DNA of 33,014 bases, taken from an uncultured Pseudomonadota bacterium (GTDB lineage Bacteria; Pseudomonadota; Gammaproteobacteria; Enterobacterales; Succinivibrionaceae). A program made the translations under genes and the position numbers. The notes below the pieces were generated by a model. It was given only the letters and a program-made list of their open reading frames with translations. It searched no databases and was not told the origin of the DNA. The stretch spans positions 1-33,014 of the forward strand of contig ONIT01000019.1 in the NCBI GenBank assembly GCA_900317945.1. Reading direction: 5' to 3'. Positions 1 through 7,735 of this stretch are shown here, one piece after another. Position 1 is the first letter of the stretch. Each line of letters begins with the position of its first letter.

Positions 1-1038
1 TGATGAAATAGACTGCTGCGAGAGCGTACCGAACCCGTATCTCCCGGATGGTGAGATGGTTACCTTTGCCGATACGCTGAACGGGTTCCTGCACATGCCA
101 CAGACCGAGGTTTTTGTCACATGCAGCGGCCCTGAGATGCTCCCTCTGAACCTTCCGACATCGCTCCGCGGGCGCTGCTGCCAGATCCCGGTGGAGCCGC
201 TCTCTCTCAGGGAATACTCAGAGGCCAGAGGCACTGATCCGGAGAACTCACTCAGGGATACCTCCTTTATGGCGGGCTCCCCGGCATCGCCGCCTGCAGC
301 TCTCCAGAAGAAAAGAGGTCATTCCTCAGGGAGCATCTCGGGAAGATCTGCCGTATAAAGAGGTCATTCCTCAGGGAGCATCTCGGGAAGATCTGCCGTA
401 TGGCTGTGAGGGACAGCTGCCTCAGGGACAGCATGCTGCTCCAGGACATCATCAGCGGGATCGCGTCAGCGGGAAGCGCACCGCTGAGCGCAGCGGGGCT
501 TGCGGGGCTCCTTTTGAGAGAGCGGGGCAGGCGAACCAACGGCAACACCGTGGGGTCATACCTCAGGGCGCTGCAGGACTCCCTCCTCATCCGAAGGTCA
601 GCGAGATACGACATCAGGGGGAGAAGGCAGGTGGGCTCTCCTTTCTCGTATTTCTTCGCTGACACCGGGCTTCTCTGCGCTGCCTCGGGCTTTGCCGCGC
701 CTCAGTACGGGCGTCTTATCGAGACAGCGGTGTACTGCGAGCTCATAAGGAGGGGGTATGAGGTCAGCGCCGGAATACTCTATGACCGTAAGGACTCGCC
801 CTATGAGACAGGCCTCGCCGTGAGGCACATTGATGAGCAGGCGTATATCACTGTCCGGTGCGGGACAGACCAGGAAAACGGTTCCGGGCGGAAAATGGCG
901 CTGCTCTCAAAGATCCCGGACTCCTTCCCAAAAATAGTCATTGAGAGGGATGTTTTCCGGAGCTTCACGGATGAGCTTGGGATCAGGCACATCAGCCCTG
1001 AAGATTTCCTCATGGATGAGCATTCCGTGTTCAGCTGA
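1..1038 (+). pseudogene. Decayed DUF4143/AAA_14-type ATPase (5' end outside window)
   Basis: The window opens just after the Walker B strand (DEID, bases 2-13) of an ATPase of the AAA_14 + DUF4143 type. Reading in that frame gives the sensor-like stretch VTCSGPEM and PLSLREYSEARG, which aligns with TGSNAFLL and FPFSFAEYLQYHD of the intact relative at 4982-6184. The family motif YLLYGGLPG then appears in another frame (from about base 256), so a frameshift lies between about 238 and 258; that second frame has a stop at 235-237. The second frame runs open to 1038 and contains the DUF4143 landmarks SYLRALQDSLLIRRSARYDI, YFFADTGL and ELIRRGYEV. It also carries an in-frame 45-bp duplication (312-401). 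The nuclease-like ExD motif near the C-terminus (KEVDFVA in the intact relative) is not recognisable here. I see this as a pseudogene. A sequencing error could explain the frameshift, but not the lost motif. Confidence 0.75.
312..401 (+). repeat. Perfect 45-bp tandem duplication (2 copies)
   Basis: Bases 312-356 and 357-401 are identical (unit starts aaagaggtcattcctc and ends gatctgccgtat). The unit is 15 codons, so it keeps the frame of the downstream ATPase fragment and repeats RSFLREHLGKICR once. It lies inside the ATPase remnant and looks like a recent slippage or unequal exchange event. Confidence 0.9.
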
Positions 1039-1122
1039 CTGTGAGAGAGCAGACGGAAATTGCTGGCGTTTTAGGTAAACTCATTAACCGATAACCATCA
1101 GACACCAGAGGGAGAAAACCAT

Positions 1123-1770
1123 ATGAACGTCAGTGAGGCTTTGAGGTCACGCAGGTCTGTGCGCTATTTCGGGAAGCAGGAAGTTCCGGAGGAGACTTTA
1201 AGGAGCATCGTGGATGATGCCATTCATGCTCCCTCCTGGTGCGACGCTCAGCCCTGGAAGGTCTACATCGCCACAGGCAGCAGGGCTCTGGAGATCAGGG
1301 AGAACCACAGAGGCATCGCGGAGCCCGGGCTCAAGGGGCATTCGGATCTTGCCGCGGGGCACCGCGAGGACTGGGGTGAGCGCGCCTGTGCGAACATGGC
1401 CCGCCTCGGGAGCGAGGTCATGGGCTTCCTTGGCGATGATGGAAACCAGATTGCCGACTGTCAGAGGGATCTCTTTGACGCGCCGGCGATTGTTTACCTC
1501 ACCATGCACAAAGGCACTCCTGATTTCGGCAAGCTCGACATGGGCGGCTTTGCCCAGAGCCTGATGCTCTCCGCAAGGGAGCACGGCGTCGACTCGGTTA
1601 TTGCCTATGAGTTCGTGCGCTACCCTGAGGAGGCAAGAAAGTTCATGGGCATCCCTGACGACGAGGCGGTCGTCATCGGCATCGGGCTCGGCTACGCGGA
1701 TGAGCGGAAGATAAACTCCTTCCGGAGCAGCAGGGCGCCGCTTGACGAAGTGCTGATCGTAAAGTCATAA
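1123..1770 (+). CDS. Nitroreductase family protein (FMN-dependent)
   Basis: This 215-residue protein has the classic nitroreductase opening: a short helix, RRSVRYF at 9-15, then EETLRSIVDDAIHAPSWCDAQPW, where APSW.DAQPW is the FMN-binding region. The late part has the substrate/FMN segment GGFAQSLMLSAREHGVDSV and the FMN-phosphate-side region with GIPDDEAVVIGIGLGYAD. Members are homodimeric flavoproteins that reduce nitro compounds, quinones or enones with NAD(P)H; the physiological substrate cannot be read here. A Shine-Dalgarno (agaggga) sits about 8 bases before the ATG. It stands alone: the upstream gene is a pseudogene, and the downstream ligase has its own promoter candidate. It ends with LDEVLIVKS, near the usual family length of about 200-220 residues. 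Confidence 0.88.
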   Translation: MNVSEALRSRRSVRYFGKQEVPEETLRSIVDDAIHAPSWCDAQPWKVYIATGSRALEIRENHRGIAEPGLKGHSDLAAGHREDWGERACANMARLGSEVMGFLGDDGNQIADCQRDLFDAPAIVYLTMHKGTPDFGKLDMGGFAQSLMLSAREHGVDSVIAYEFVRYPEEARKFMGIPDDEAVVIGIGLGYADERKINSFRSSRAPLDEVLIVKS

Positions 1771-1839
1771 GGGCAGCGGTGGCCTGCCCCGGGGCTCACA
1801 AAATTATGCGATGAACATCTACACTCCGCTCTCTGAAGA

Positions 1840-1868
1840 TTGGTTTTGAACCTGGATTACGGTATTAT
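1840..1868 (+). promoter_or_regulatory. Candidate sigma70 promoter for ligase-ACP pair
   Basis: TTGGTT (1840-1845) and TATTAT (1863-1868) are separated by 17 bases, about 55 bases before the preferred ligase start. The match is reasonable but is pattern only. Confidence 0.4.
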
Positions 1869-1922
1869 CGGTTGTCCTATTTTTAACCAGAATTTTTCTA
1901 CAGCAGGGTGAGAGAGAACGGA

Positions 1923-3275
1923 ATGCTCATCAATGAACTTTTTGAGGTTGAGTCCGATGCCGTTGTTTTCTACGGAGAGAACGGCAGCAAAGTCTCCCTG
2001 CATGATTTCCAGGCTGCCTCGGAAATAGTCGCCTACAGCCTGAAGGAAAAGGGAGTAAGGCGCGCGTCGATAGTTACTGATGACGCGTGCTGGTTCGCCA
2101 TTGCCCTCCTTGCCTGCTGGATAGCCGGAATCGAGCCGGTTGTCCCGGGGCTCGCGGGGCCGCAGCTCATGACCCGCGAGAAGGCCCGCTATGGCACCAT
2201 CCTCGCGAGAAGCCAGAGAAAGTTCCGCTACGGCCCGGGCACCCTCGCGATTGACGAGCTCGTAAGGGGAAGCCACAGGATCCCGTTCCATCACCTTGAC
2301 GAGAAGCTCGAGTACTCGGTGTTCACCTCAGGCTCCACCGGCGAGCCCAAGGAAATCAGGCGCAGCCTGGGCGAGGTCTGCGCTGAGGCCTCCTCCGTCA
2401 TCAGCCATTTCAATCCGGTCTTCGATCAGACCGACTGCTTTGCCTCAACCGTTCCCTGCCGCCACTCCTTCGGTCTCATGTTCCGGGTGCTTGTCCCGAT
2501 GTTCGTGGGTCTCCCGACCTGCAGGCAGATCTTCCGCTCCGAGGAGAACTTCCTCTACAAGAAATACGACTCCCCGTTTGTCGTAACCTCGCCCTCATTC
2601 CTGAAGCGCCTCTCCGACACGGCAAAGGGGCCCAGGGCATCGGGCGTCGTCTCCTCGGGCGGGAACCTTCCCCGCTACGCGGTTGACCTCGGGGAGAAGT
2701 TCTTCAGCTGCCCGATAACCGAGATTTACGGCACCACCGAGTATGGCGCCATCGGCATCCGCGAGAGGAAGGAGAGCGACGCGGTGTGGCGGCCGTTCGG
2801 GGGATTTTCCGTATCGAACGCCGACGAGCGCCGCCTGCAGGTTCTCTCGCCCTATGACAGGAAGGTGCACGTCCTTGACGATCTGGGGAAGGCCAATCCG
2901 GACGGCACCTTCGAGTTCTCCGGAAGGAGCGGGCGCATCGTGAAGCTTGAGGGCAGCGCGCTCTCCCTGGACCGCATCGAGTACCTCATCAGGAAGGATG
3001 ACTTCATCCGCGACGCGGCGGCCTGCCCCATCACCATCGGTAACCGGGACTTCATAGGGGCCGCCGTAGTCCTCTCCGAGCGGGGCAGCGATGTCCGCCG
3101 CGCGAGCGGCAGCGAGAGCATGTTCCTCCTGAACCTCAGGAAGCGCCTCTCTGCGGCGATGGATCCCGTGGAGATCCCGCGGGTGGTCCGCATCATGGGC
3201 GGCTTCCCCGAGGATCCCATGGGCAAGCTCCCCGAGGGCTGGCCGGGCTCGCTCTTCAGGAGCATCGGGTACTGA
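1923..3275 (+). CDS. AMP-dependent acyl/aryl ligase (aryl-polyene-type AMP-ligase)
   Basis: This 450-residue member of the ANL adenylating superfamily activates a carboxylic acid as acyl-AMP and passes it to CoA or, more likely here, to a carrier protein. The phosphate-binding loop is VFTSGSTGEPKEI, the adenine/ribose motif is EIYGTTEYGAIG, the hinge region is SGRSGRIVKLEG, and the C-terminal catalytic lysine is probably in PMGKLPEG. It is shorter than acyl-CoA synthetases (about 550) and resembles the AMP-ligases of aryl polyene and hybrid fatty-acid/polyketide clusters. I prefer the ATG at 1923, which has gagagaacgga in front; a GTG at 1908 would add five residues but has its SD too close. 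An acyl carrier protein follows 74 bases downstream, which suggests the acyl acceptor. No ketosynthase, dehydratase or acyltransferase is in the window, so the product is unknown. Confidence 0.8.
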   Translation: MLINELFEVESDAVVFYGENGSKVSLHDFQAASEIVAYSLKEKGVRRASIVTDDACWFAIALLACWIAGIEPVVPGLAGPQLMTREKARYGTILARSQRKFRYGPGTLAIDELVRGSHRIPFHHLDEKLEYSVFTSGSTGEPKEIRRSLGEVCAEASSVISHFNPVFDQTDCFASTVPCRHSFGLMFRVLVPMFVGLPTCRQIFRSEENFLYKKYDSPFVVTSPSFLKRLSDTAKGPRASGVVSSGGNLPRYAVDLGEKFFSCPITEIYGTTEYGAIGIRERKESDAVWRPFGGFSVSNADERRLQVLSPYDRKVHVLDDLGKANPDGTFEFSGRSGRIVKLEGSALSLDRIEYLIRKDDFIRDAAACPITIGNRDFIGAAVVLSERGSDVRRASGSESMFLLNLRKRLSAAMDPVEIPRVVRIMGGFPEDPMGKLPEGWPGSLFRSIGY

Positions 3276-3285
3276 TCCTTTTTGA

Positions 3286-3323
3286 GGAGGAGGGCCGCGG
3301 CGCCTCTCCTCCGTTTTGATTTT
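3286..3323 (+). terminator. Hairpin with interrupted T tracts between ligase and ACP
   Basis: GGAGGAG (3286-3292) pairs with CTCCTCC (3306-3312), extended by two inner pairs, and is followed by gTTTTgaTTTT. It may act as a partial terminator or attenuator that separates ligase and carrier-protein expression. The tract is interrupted, so strength is uncertain. Confidence 0.4.
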
Positions 3324-3349
3324 GGTTTGGATTTTTGCGGAGAACTGCA

Positions 3350-3655
3350 ATGGAAAAGTCTGAGGAAGAGAAGAAGGAAAACGCAGAGCTTGCCCTTGAG
3401 ATAAAGAAGATGATCGTCGAGTCGCTCAATCTTGATGATATCAAGCCAGAGGACATCGAGACCAACGCTCCCCTGTTCGGAGACGGCCTGGGGCTTGACT
3501 CGATAGACGCCCTTGAGCTCGGCATCGCGATGAAGAAGAAGTTCGGCGTCACCATCAGCCCTGACACCGAGAACGTAAAGCAGTACTTCCAGTCTGTAGC
3601 GGCGCTCATGAAGTTCGTCGAGATGCAGCGCGCGGGGAAGGAAGAGTCGAAGTAA
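3350..3655 (+). CDS. Acyl carrier protein (phosphopantetheine-binding)
   Basis: This 101-residue protein has a charged N-terminal lead (MEKSEEEKKEN) and one PP-binding domain. The motif GLGLDSIDALELG places the 4'-phosphopantetheine attachment serine at residue 51, followed by the recognition helix ELGIAMKKKFGV and the third-helix region TENVKQYF. The ATG at 3350 has cggag seven bases upstream; a TTG 15 bases earlier is less likely. It is not the fatty-acid-synthase acpP, which sits in the fab cluster and is shorter and more acidic. Its position behind an AMP-ligase points to a dedicated carrier for the acyl-adenylate made by that enzyme. It probably needs a phosphopantetheinyl transferase encoded elsewhere. 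Confidence 0.88.
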   Translation: MEKSEEEKKENAELALEIKKMIVESLNLDDIKPEDIETNAPLFGDGLGLDSIDALELGIAMKKKFGVTISPDTENVKQYFQSVAALMKFVEMQRAGKEESK

Positions 3656-3696
3656 GCCGCGCGTAAGGCGGCAGGGCAGCGCCCGTAAAAAGAAAT

Positions 3697-3731
3697 GGCG
3701 GCGGAAGAAATTCCGCCGCCTTAATTTTTTT
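3697..3731 (+). terminator. Strong intrinsic terminator, probably bidirectional
   Basis: A perfect 10-bp stem ggcggcggaa / ttccgccgcc (3697-3706 and 3711-3720) has a gaaa loop and is followed by ttaattttttt. The minus strand also has a T-rich stretch after the stem (attt then cttttta), so it can end the ACP transcript and the convergent peptidase C26 transcript. Confidence 0.85.
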
Positions 3732-3742
3732 GAGGCGCAGTG

Positions 3743-4450
3743 TCAGTCCTTCCTCCCGGCCTGCCTCTCCCTCGCGGCCCTGATGAAGTCCCTGACGAGA
3801 ACGAGCTCCTCCTCCTGATGGACCCAGAGCGTCTCCGGGTGCCACTGAACGGCGCGGAGGTACTGCTCAGGATCTGTCCCGGAGACAGCCTCGGGCGTTC
3901 CGTCCGGAGCCTCGGCCTCCAGAACGAGCCCCTTTCCGAGCCTGTCAGCGGCCTGGTGGTGAAGCGTGTTCACCTCGAGGTGATCGGTCCCGAGGAGCTC
4001 CTTGAGCTTTCCGAAGAGCTTAACGGGATGGGTCGGGAGATCATAGGGATGGGCCTGGTGGTGCTCAATGCCGGGGCGCTCCGATGGAAGATCGTCGGTC
4101 AGAGTCCCGCCGAAATAGACATTGATGATCTGTATGCCGCGGCAGATGCCGAATACCGGGATCCGGTGCGCTAGCGCGTAGTCCAGGAGCGCGTACTCCA
4201 GGTCATCGAGCTCCTTTGAGGGCGCTCCGGTCTTCTCGGTCGGCTTTCTGCCGAAGAGCTCCGGATTGACGTCCTGTCCGCCTGTGATGAGAATGCCGTC
4301 GAGGCGCGATGCCACGTCCTCGTCGAAAACCGGATCAATCATGATCGGGCTTCCGCCGCATTCCTTGATGAGATTGAAATAGCCGGGAAGCATCCAGAGA
4401 CTCTCTCTCTCCGGATCGACAAGAGGTGCAGCTCCAATAAGAGGTTTCAT
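3743..4450 (-). CDS. Peptidase C26 / class I glutamine amidotransferase-like (gamma-glutamyl-GABA hydrolase type)
   Basis: Using the ATG at 4450, the protein has 235 residues and begins MKPLIGAAPL, as expected for this family. The order is: N-terminal strand PLIGAAPLVD, LDGILITGGQDVNPELFG, the nucleophile elbow PVFGICRGIQIINV with the catalytic cysteine, LHHQA, and VQWHPE with the catalytic His and Glu. This is the full Cys-His-Glu triad of PuuD-like enzymes, which hydrolyse gamma-glutamyl amides such as gamma-glutamyl-GABA in putrescine use. In-frame GTG (4492) and ATG (4459) starts exist upstream, but an aggag element 11 bases before 4450 and the family N-terminus favour 4450. No other Puu genes are adjacent, so the exact substrate is open. 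It converges on the ligase-ACP pair across a shared terminator. Confidence 0.83.
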   Translation of the reverse strand: MKPLIGAAPLVDPERESLWMLPGYFNLIKECGGSPIMIDPVFDEDVASRLDGILITGGQDVNPELFGRKPTEKTGAPSKELDDLEYALLDYALAHRIPVFGICRGIQIINVYFGGTLTDDLPSERPGIEHHQAHPYDLPTHPVKLFGKLKELLGTDHLEVNTLHHQAADRLGKGLVLEAEAPDGTPEAVSGTDPEQYLRAVQWHPETLWVHQEEELVLVRDFIRAARERQAGRKD

Positions 4451-4604
4451 AGTAAACATTTCTCCTGTCAGTTGACTCCTGAATTCTAGCACACCGGCGG
4501 TTTCCCGAAATCAGGAACTGGGCGGGATCATCCCGGGAAATGCCGCCAGCGCAGCGCAGATGGCTGATTTAAGGCACGTTTGCTGTCTTATGGATGTTCC
4601 GCCA

Positions 4605-4639
4605 TTTCGCAAAAATGAAAAAAATTGAAAATTGCGAAA
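4605..4639 (+). repeat. 35-bp palindrome-ended repeat, copy A
   Basis: TTTCGCA and TGCGAAA arms enclose a 21-base AT-rich core (AAAATGAAAAAAATTG then AAAAT). The arms extend to nine bases in this copy (CATTTCGCA / TGCGAAATG). Its core is identical to copy C. Confidence 0.85.
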
Positions 4640-4791
4640 TGAAAGTGCAGCATTGCTGCCGTATGGCAGCAGAGACCAGATTCGATCGTAACGCCCGGTT
4701 CTGGGCTGTCTGGCTTTGAACTATGGCCGTTTTGTTAACGTGTCCGACCAGTTAAAACAGGCCCTGTCATGGGCTTATGTCAGGCGTTGCG

Positions 4792-4826
4792 TTTCGCATT
4801 TTTGAAAATTATTCGAAATTGCGAAA
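4792..4826 (+). repeat. 35-bp palindrome-ended repeat, copy B
   Basis: It has the same 7-bp arms and the same 21-base core length, with the diverged core TTTTTGAAAATTATTCGAAA plus T. It is closer to copy D than to A, C or E. Confidence 0.85.
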
Positions 4827-4850
4827 TGGAATGTGCAGTTATGGACACTG

Positions 4851-4885
4851 TTTCGCAAAAATGAAAAAAATTGAAAATTGCGAAA
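4851..4885 (+). repeat. 35-bp palindrome-ended repeat, copy C
   Basis: It is identical to copy A across all 35 bases and for several bases beyond (tgaaa). It lies 24 bases after copy B and 38 bases before copy D, so spacing is irregular and not CRISPR-like. Confidence 0.85.
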
Positions 4886-4923
4886 TGAAACAGCAGAAAC
4901 GCTGGCTGCAGGTGGTATATTTG

Positions 4924-4958
4924 TTTCGCATTTTTTTAAATTATTTAAAATTGCGAAA
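4924..4958 (+). repeat. 35-bp palindrome-ended repeat, copy D
   Basis: The core is TTTTTTTAAATTATTTAAAA plus T between the conserved arms. It ends 23 bases before the preferred ATPase start (4982), where a promoter or operator would be expected. The AT-rich core could hold a -10 element. Confidence 0.85.
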
Positions 4959-4981
4959 TGAAAATATGCCAGGATACATCT

Positions 4982-6184
4982 ATGAACATGAAACTGATTA
5001 GCAGGGATTTTTACCTGAGACAGCTTGAGGCTGTAAGGGATATTCCTGATATCAAGGTGATAACCGGCATCCGCCGCTGCGGTAAGTCAAGTCTTATGGA
5101 CGCATTCAGCGCCAGAATTGCAGGCGAAGCTGGCGTCAATGTGGTCAGAATCAATCTCAATCTTAAGCGGAATATTGAGCTGAGACAGCCGGAAAGCCTT
5201 TACGAGTATGTTGAAAGCAGGTACCGCAAAGACCTTAAGAACTATCTTTTCATCGATGAAGTGCAGATGTGTCAGGGTTTTGAGGAGATCATCAGCAGCA
5301 TCCACGAAGAGAGCATATATGACATCTACCTTACCGGCTCCAATGCATTCCTGCTATCGAGCGATTTGGCCACGCTTTTTGGCGGCCGTGTGTTTGAAAT
5401 AAGCATCTTTCCATTCTCGTTCGCGGAATATCTCCAGTATCACGATTCAAGCGATCCGGACGGCTCTTTTGATTCCTACGTCAGGGATGGCGGCATGTCA
5501 GGATCATATCTGTACAGGACTTACGAGAATGCGATGAAATATGTAAAGGCCATATACGAAACGACCATTGCCAAAGACATTATTAAAAAATTCAGAGTGC
5601 AGAATGAGGATATGCTGCTCAGAATAGGCAATTTTCTTATGGACAATGTCGGAAGCCTGACATCAATCAGGAACGTGGCAGCGAAACTCATTTCGGCAGC
5701 TGTCGACACCAACGACAAGACAGCAGGAGCCTATATCCGCTATTTCTGCCAGTCTTTCCTTTTTTATCCTGTAAGGCGATATGACATCAGAGGAAAAAGG
5801 TACCTTGAGGCGGACTGCAAATACTATCTTGCTGATCTCTCGTTCCGTTTCGCCGTGATCGGGAACAAGGATCCTGACTATGGCCATCTTTATGAAAATC
5901 TGGTGGCAATTGAGCTTCTTCGCAGGGGATATGAGGTGTATGTCGGGAAGCTCTACCAGAAAGAGGTTGATTTCGTCGCTCTGAAGCAGGGACAGCGCAT
6001 GTATATCCAGGTGTCAGACAATATCTCCGGGCCGGAGACGCTGAAGAGAGAGCTGGCACCGCTCCTCGCCATCCGCGATGCATACCCGAAGTTCCTGATT
6101 GCCCGCACCCGGCACGATACAGCTGACTGTGACGGAGTGCAGGTCGTCGACATAGCCCGCTGGCTTGCCGGTTCGCAGAAATGA
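4982..6184 (+). CDS. ATP-binding protein, AAA_14 domain + DUF4143
   Basis: This 400-residue P-loop ATPase has Walker A GIRRCGKSS (29-37), Walker B YLFIDEVQ (88-95), a sensor-like TGSNAFLL (118-125), FSFAEYL (146-151), and a C-terminal DUF4143 region. That region includes SFLFYPVRRYDIRGKRYLE, KYYLADLSFRF and ENLVAIELLRRGYEVYVGKL, and ends in a PD-(D/E)xK-like motif KEVDFVA with E328 and D330. Family members are abundant in gut bacteria and archaea, and their role is not established. The ATG at 4982 is preferred because AGGA lies eight bases upstream; an in-frame ATG at 4958 falls on the edge of repeat copy D. The stop codon lies inside repeat copy E, so the repeats bracket the reading frame almost exactly. 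It converges with the truncated AAA-ATPase gene downstream. Cassette mobility or self-regulation through the repeats is my inference. Confidence 0.85.
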   Translation: MNMKLISRDFYLRQLEAVRDIPDIKVITGIRRCGKSSLMDAFSARIAGEAGVNVVRINLNLKRNIELRQPESLYEYVESRYRKDLKNYLFIDEVQMCQGFEEIISSIHEESIYDIYLTGSNAFLLSSDLATLFGGRVFEISIFPFSFAEYLQYHDSSDPDGSFDSYVRDGGMSGSYLYRTYENAMKYVKAIYETTIAKDIIKKFRVQNEDMLLRIGNFLMDNVGSLTSIRNVAAKLISAAVDTNDKTAGAYIRYFCQSFLFYPVRRYDIRGKRYLEADCKYYLADLSFRFAVIGNKDPDYGHLYENLVAIELLRRGYEVYVGKLYQKEVDFVALKQGQRMYIQVSDNISGPETLKRELAPLLAIRDAYPKFLIARTRHDTADCDGVQVVDIARWLAGSQK

Positions 6185-6205
6185 AAAAAATTGAAAATTG
6201 CGAAA
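6171..6205 (+). repeat. 35-bp palindrome-ended repeat, copy E, overlapping the ATPase stop
   Basis: GTTCGCA...TGCGAAA differs from copies A and C by two bases near the left end. The ATPase stop codon (6182-6184) is inside it. It is the only copy downstream of the ATPase gene. Confidence 0.85.
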
Positions 6206-6258
6206 TGGAGCGGGCGGGACGCGGCCTGCTCAGGCCAGGCTGTATTTGGGGAAAGTTC

Positions 6259-7470
6259 TCATTCCGATGTCCCTGAGAGCTGGTCACGGCGGAGCATCTC
6301 CGCTCTGAGCTTTGTCTCAGCCGAACGCCTGATCTCATCGTTCGGAAATCCCAGCATCACACAGCCTGAGCCGGCAGGTATAGGAGACTTCAGTGTCAGG
6401 TACCCGGTCTCGCACATCAGCACATCGTCATTCATGCCGATGAGCGATGGAGGGCTCAGGAAAGCATCTGCCGGAACGGATATATCCTGAGGCAGAGCCC
6501 CGTGCTCCATGGCAAGGTTCTCAATATATCTTCTCAGGAAATCAGGCATGCCTCCGCTTTCGAACCAGTAATTGCCGAACCGAGCATCCTTCCTCAGCAT
6601 GGCCTCTGAAAAGAATCTGCTGACGGACCATGTTGAGAGGACCTTCCGGTCTGCAGCCTGCCCGAAGCAGAAGCCGCCGTATTCGGCCGAGAGCCTCAGA
6701 AGAAGCCTGCCGCGCTCCTCATCAGACACCGGTCCTCCCGGCATTCCTTTCATGAGAGCAGCGGCGAAGCCGATGTGCTCAGCATAGTATTTCCCTGTCT
6801 CCTCCGGGGTGAATCCGGCTATGCAGGCAAGGTCACTCTCATAGCTCACGTCGCGGATCTCCGGCTCATCCGAGAAAACTGCTGTCTCCTTAAGCCTTGT
6901 TACCCCCGTTACGCAGAGAAAGCGCACGCACTCCTGCCCCTTCATAATCTCAAAGAGGCTGCTGATCTCCTTCCTGAATCTCTCATATGACTCAGGATCA
7001 CTCCGGCAGGCACAGAGCTGGCAGTCGTACTCGTCGATGAGGATGACTATCTGCCGGCCGGACTTACGGAGCGCGGAGAAAAGCGATGTGAGGCATTCTC
7101 CCGCGCTCATGCCCTCATTGCAGGCATCAAGATGCAGCCTTTCTGCAAATATATTAAGGACGAGGCAGAGCCTTCTGCGGAATGACTCCAGCGTGAACCC
7201 GAGGTCCAGGAAGCTGAGCATCAGGACAGGGTACTTATCTTCTTTCCACCTGCCGTAAATCCAAGTGTCCCTGAAATACTGCTCCGTTCCGGATTCAAAG
7301 AGCGTCCTGATGGTGTCGAGCATGAGCGACTTCCCGAAGCGCCGGGGCCTTGAGATAAAAAGCCTGCTGCCCTTGCTGATGAGCAGGCTTATCTCACGGG
7401 TCTTGTCGATGTATACGGAGCCGCGGTCCCTGATGTTTCTGAAGCTCTGTCCCTGGGCAATCCTTTTCAT
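6259..7470 (-). CDS. AAA-ATPase-like protein, C-terminally truncated (no PDDEXK_9 domain)
   Basis: This 403-residue protein belongs to the AAA-ATPase_like family. It starts IAQGQSFRNIRDRGSVYIDKT, a typical opening where an FxxIR element is followed by YVDKT. Walker A is RPRRFGKS (41-48), Walker B is VILIDEYD (142-149), and FLCVTGVTRL follows. The region YGGFCFG and the late ETGYLTLKS...LGFPNDEIRRS are also family hallmarks. Full-length members usually continue for more than 100 residues with a PDDEXK_9 nuclease-like domain; this one stops about 20 residues after the FPNxE motif. The missing end points toward the ATPase/35-bp-repeat unit, 54 bases away, so that unit may have replaced the 3' end. 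The start ATG (7468-7470) has agagg seven bases upstream. Its function is unknown; it may be a non-functional remnant. Confidence 0.75.
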   Translation of the reverse strand: MKRIAQGQSFRNIRDRGSVYIDKTREISLLISKGSRLFISRPRRFGKSLMLDTIRTLFESGTEQYFRDTWIYGRWKEDKYPVLMLSFLDLGFTLESFRRRLCLVLNIFAERLHLDACNEGMSAGECLTSLFSALRKSGRQIVILIDEYDCQLCACRSDPESYERFRKEISSLFEIMKGQECVRFLCVTGVTRLKETAVFSDEPEIRDVSYESDLACIAGFTPEETGKYYAEHIGFAAALMKGMPGGPVSDEERGRLLLRLSAEYGGFCFGQAADRKVLSTWSVSRFFSEAMLRKDARFGNYWFESGGMPDFLRRYIENLAMEHGALPQDISVPADAFLSPPSLIGMNDDVLMCETGYLTLKSPIPAGSGCVMLGFPNDEIRRSAETKLRAEMLRRDQLSGTSE

Positions 7471-7735
7471 ATAGAGGCCTCTGTGTCTTCAGCCATTTTC
7501 GCAGAAACATTCACGGAGCGTCCGTGCTCTGCTGTGATGTAAGGTAAGGATATCATGACATCATAGATCATGCTGCCGTTTGAGCCTGTGTCTCCTAGGC
7601 GCTCACCGGCGTGGGGCAGGGCGGATGATGCCCCGTCCTGATGCAGGTCCCGTGGATCAAAACTGTGCTCCATAGTGCATGAAAATGTGACGAAAAGCAC
7701 TCTTTTGGAGAGGTTTTGCGCATGTCTTAAAAAAA

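Larger units (their letters stand above)
4451..4981. other. Gene-poor region holding four 35-bp repeats
   Basis: I see no supported gene here. The stretch carries repeat copies A-D (annotated separately) and a hairpin GCTGCC gtat GGCAGC near 4650-4670 with no T tract. A 74-codon open frame at 4777-5001 is made largely of translated repeats, so I do not call it a gene. Confidence 0.6.

Noticed and set aside
1770-1800. GGGCAG...CTGCCC hairpin after the nitroreductase as a terminator
   Set aside because: Short imperfect stem and no T tract; not supported beyond chance in GC-rich DNA.
4605-4958. Possible CRISPR array
   Set aside because: Spacers are 152, 24 and 38 bases, repeats fall in two core subtypes, and no cas genes are present.
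4777-5001. 74-codon plus-strand open frame with repeated RIFxNYxKLRN and KMKKIENCEM peptides
   Set aside because: It consists mostly of three translated 35-bp repeats, has no SD and runs past the start of the ATPase gene. The DNA repeat explains the peptide repetition.
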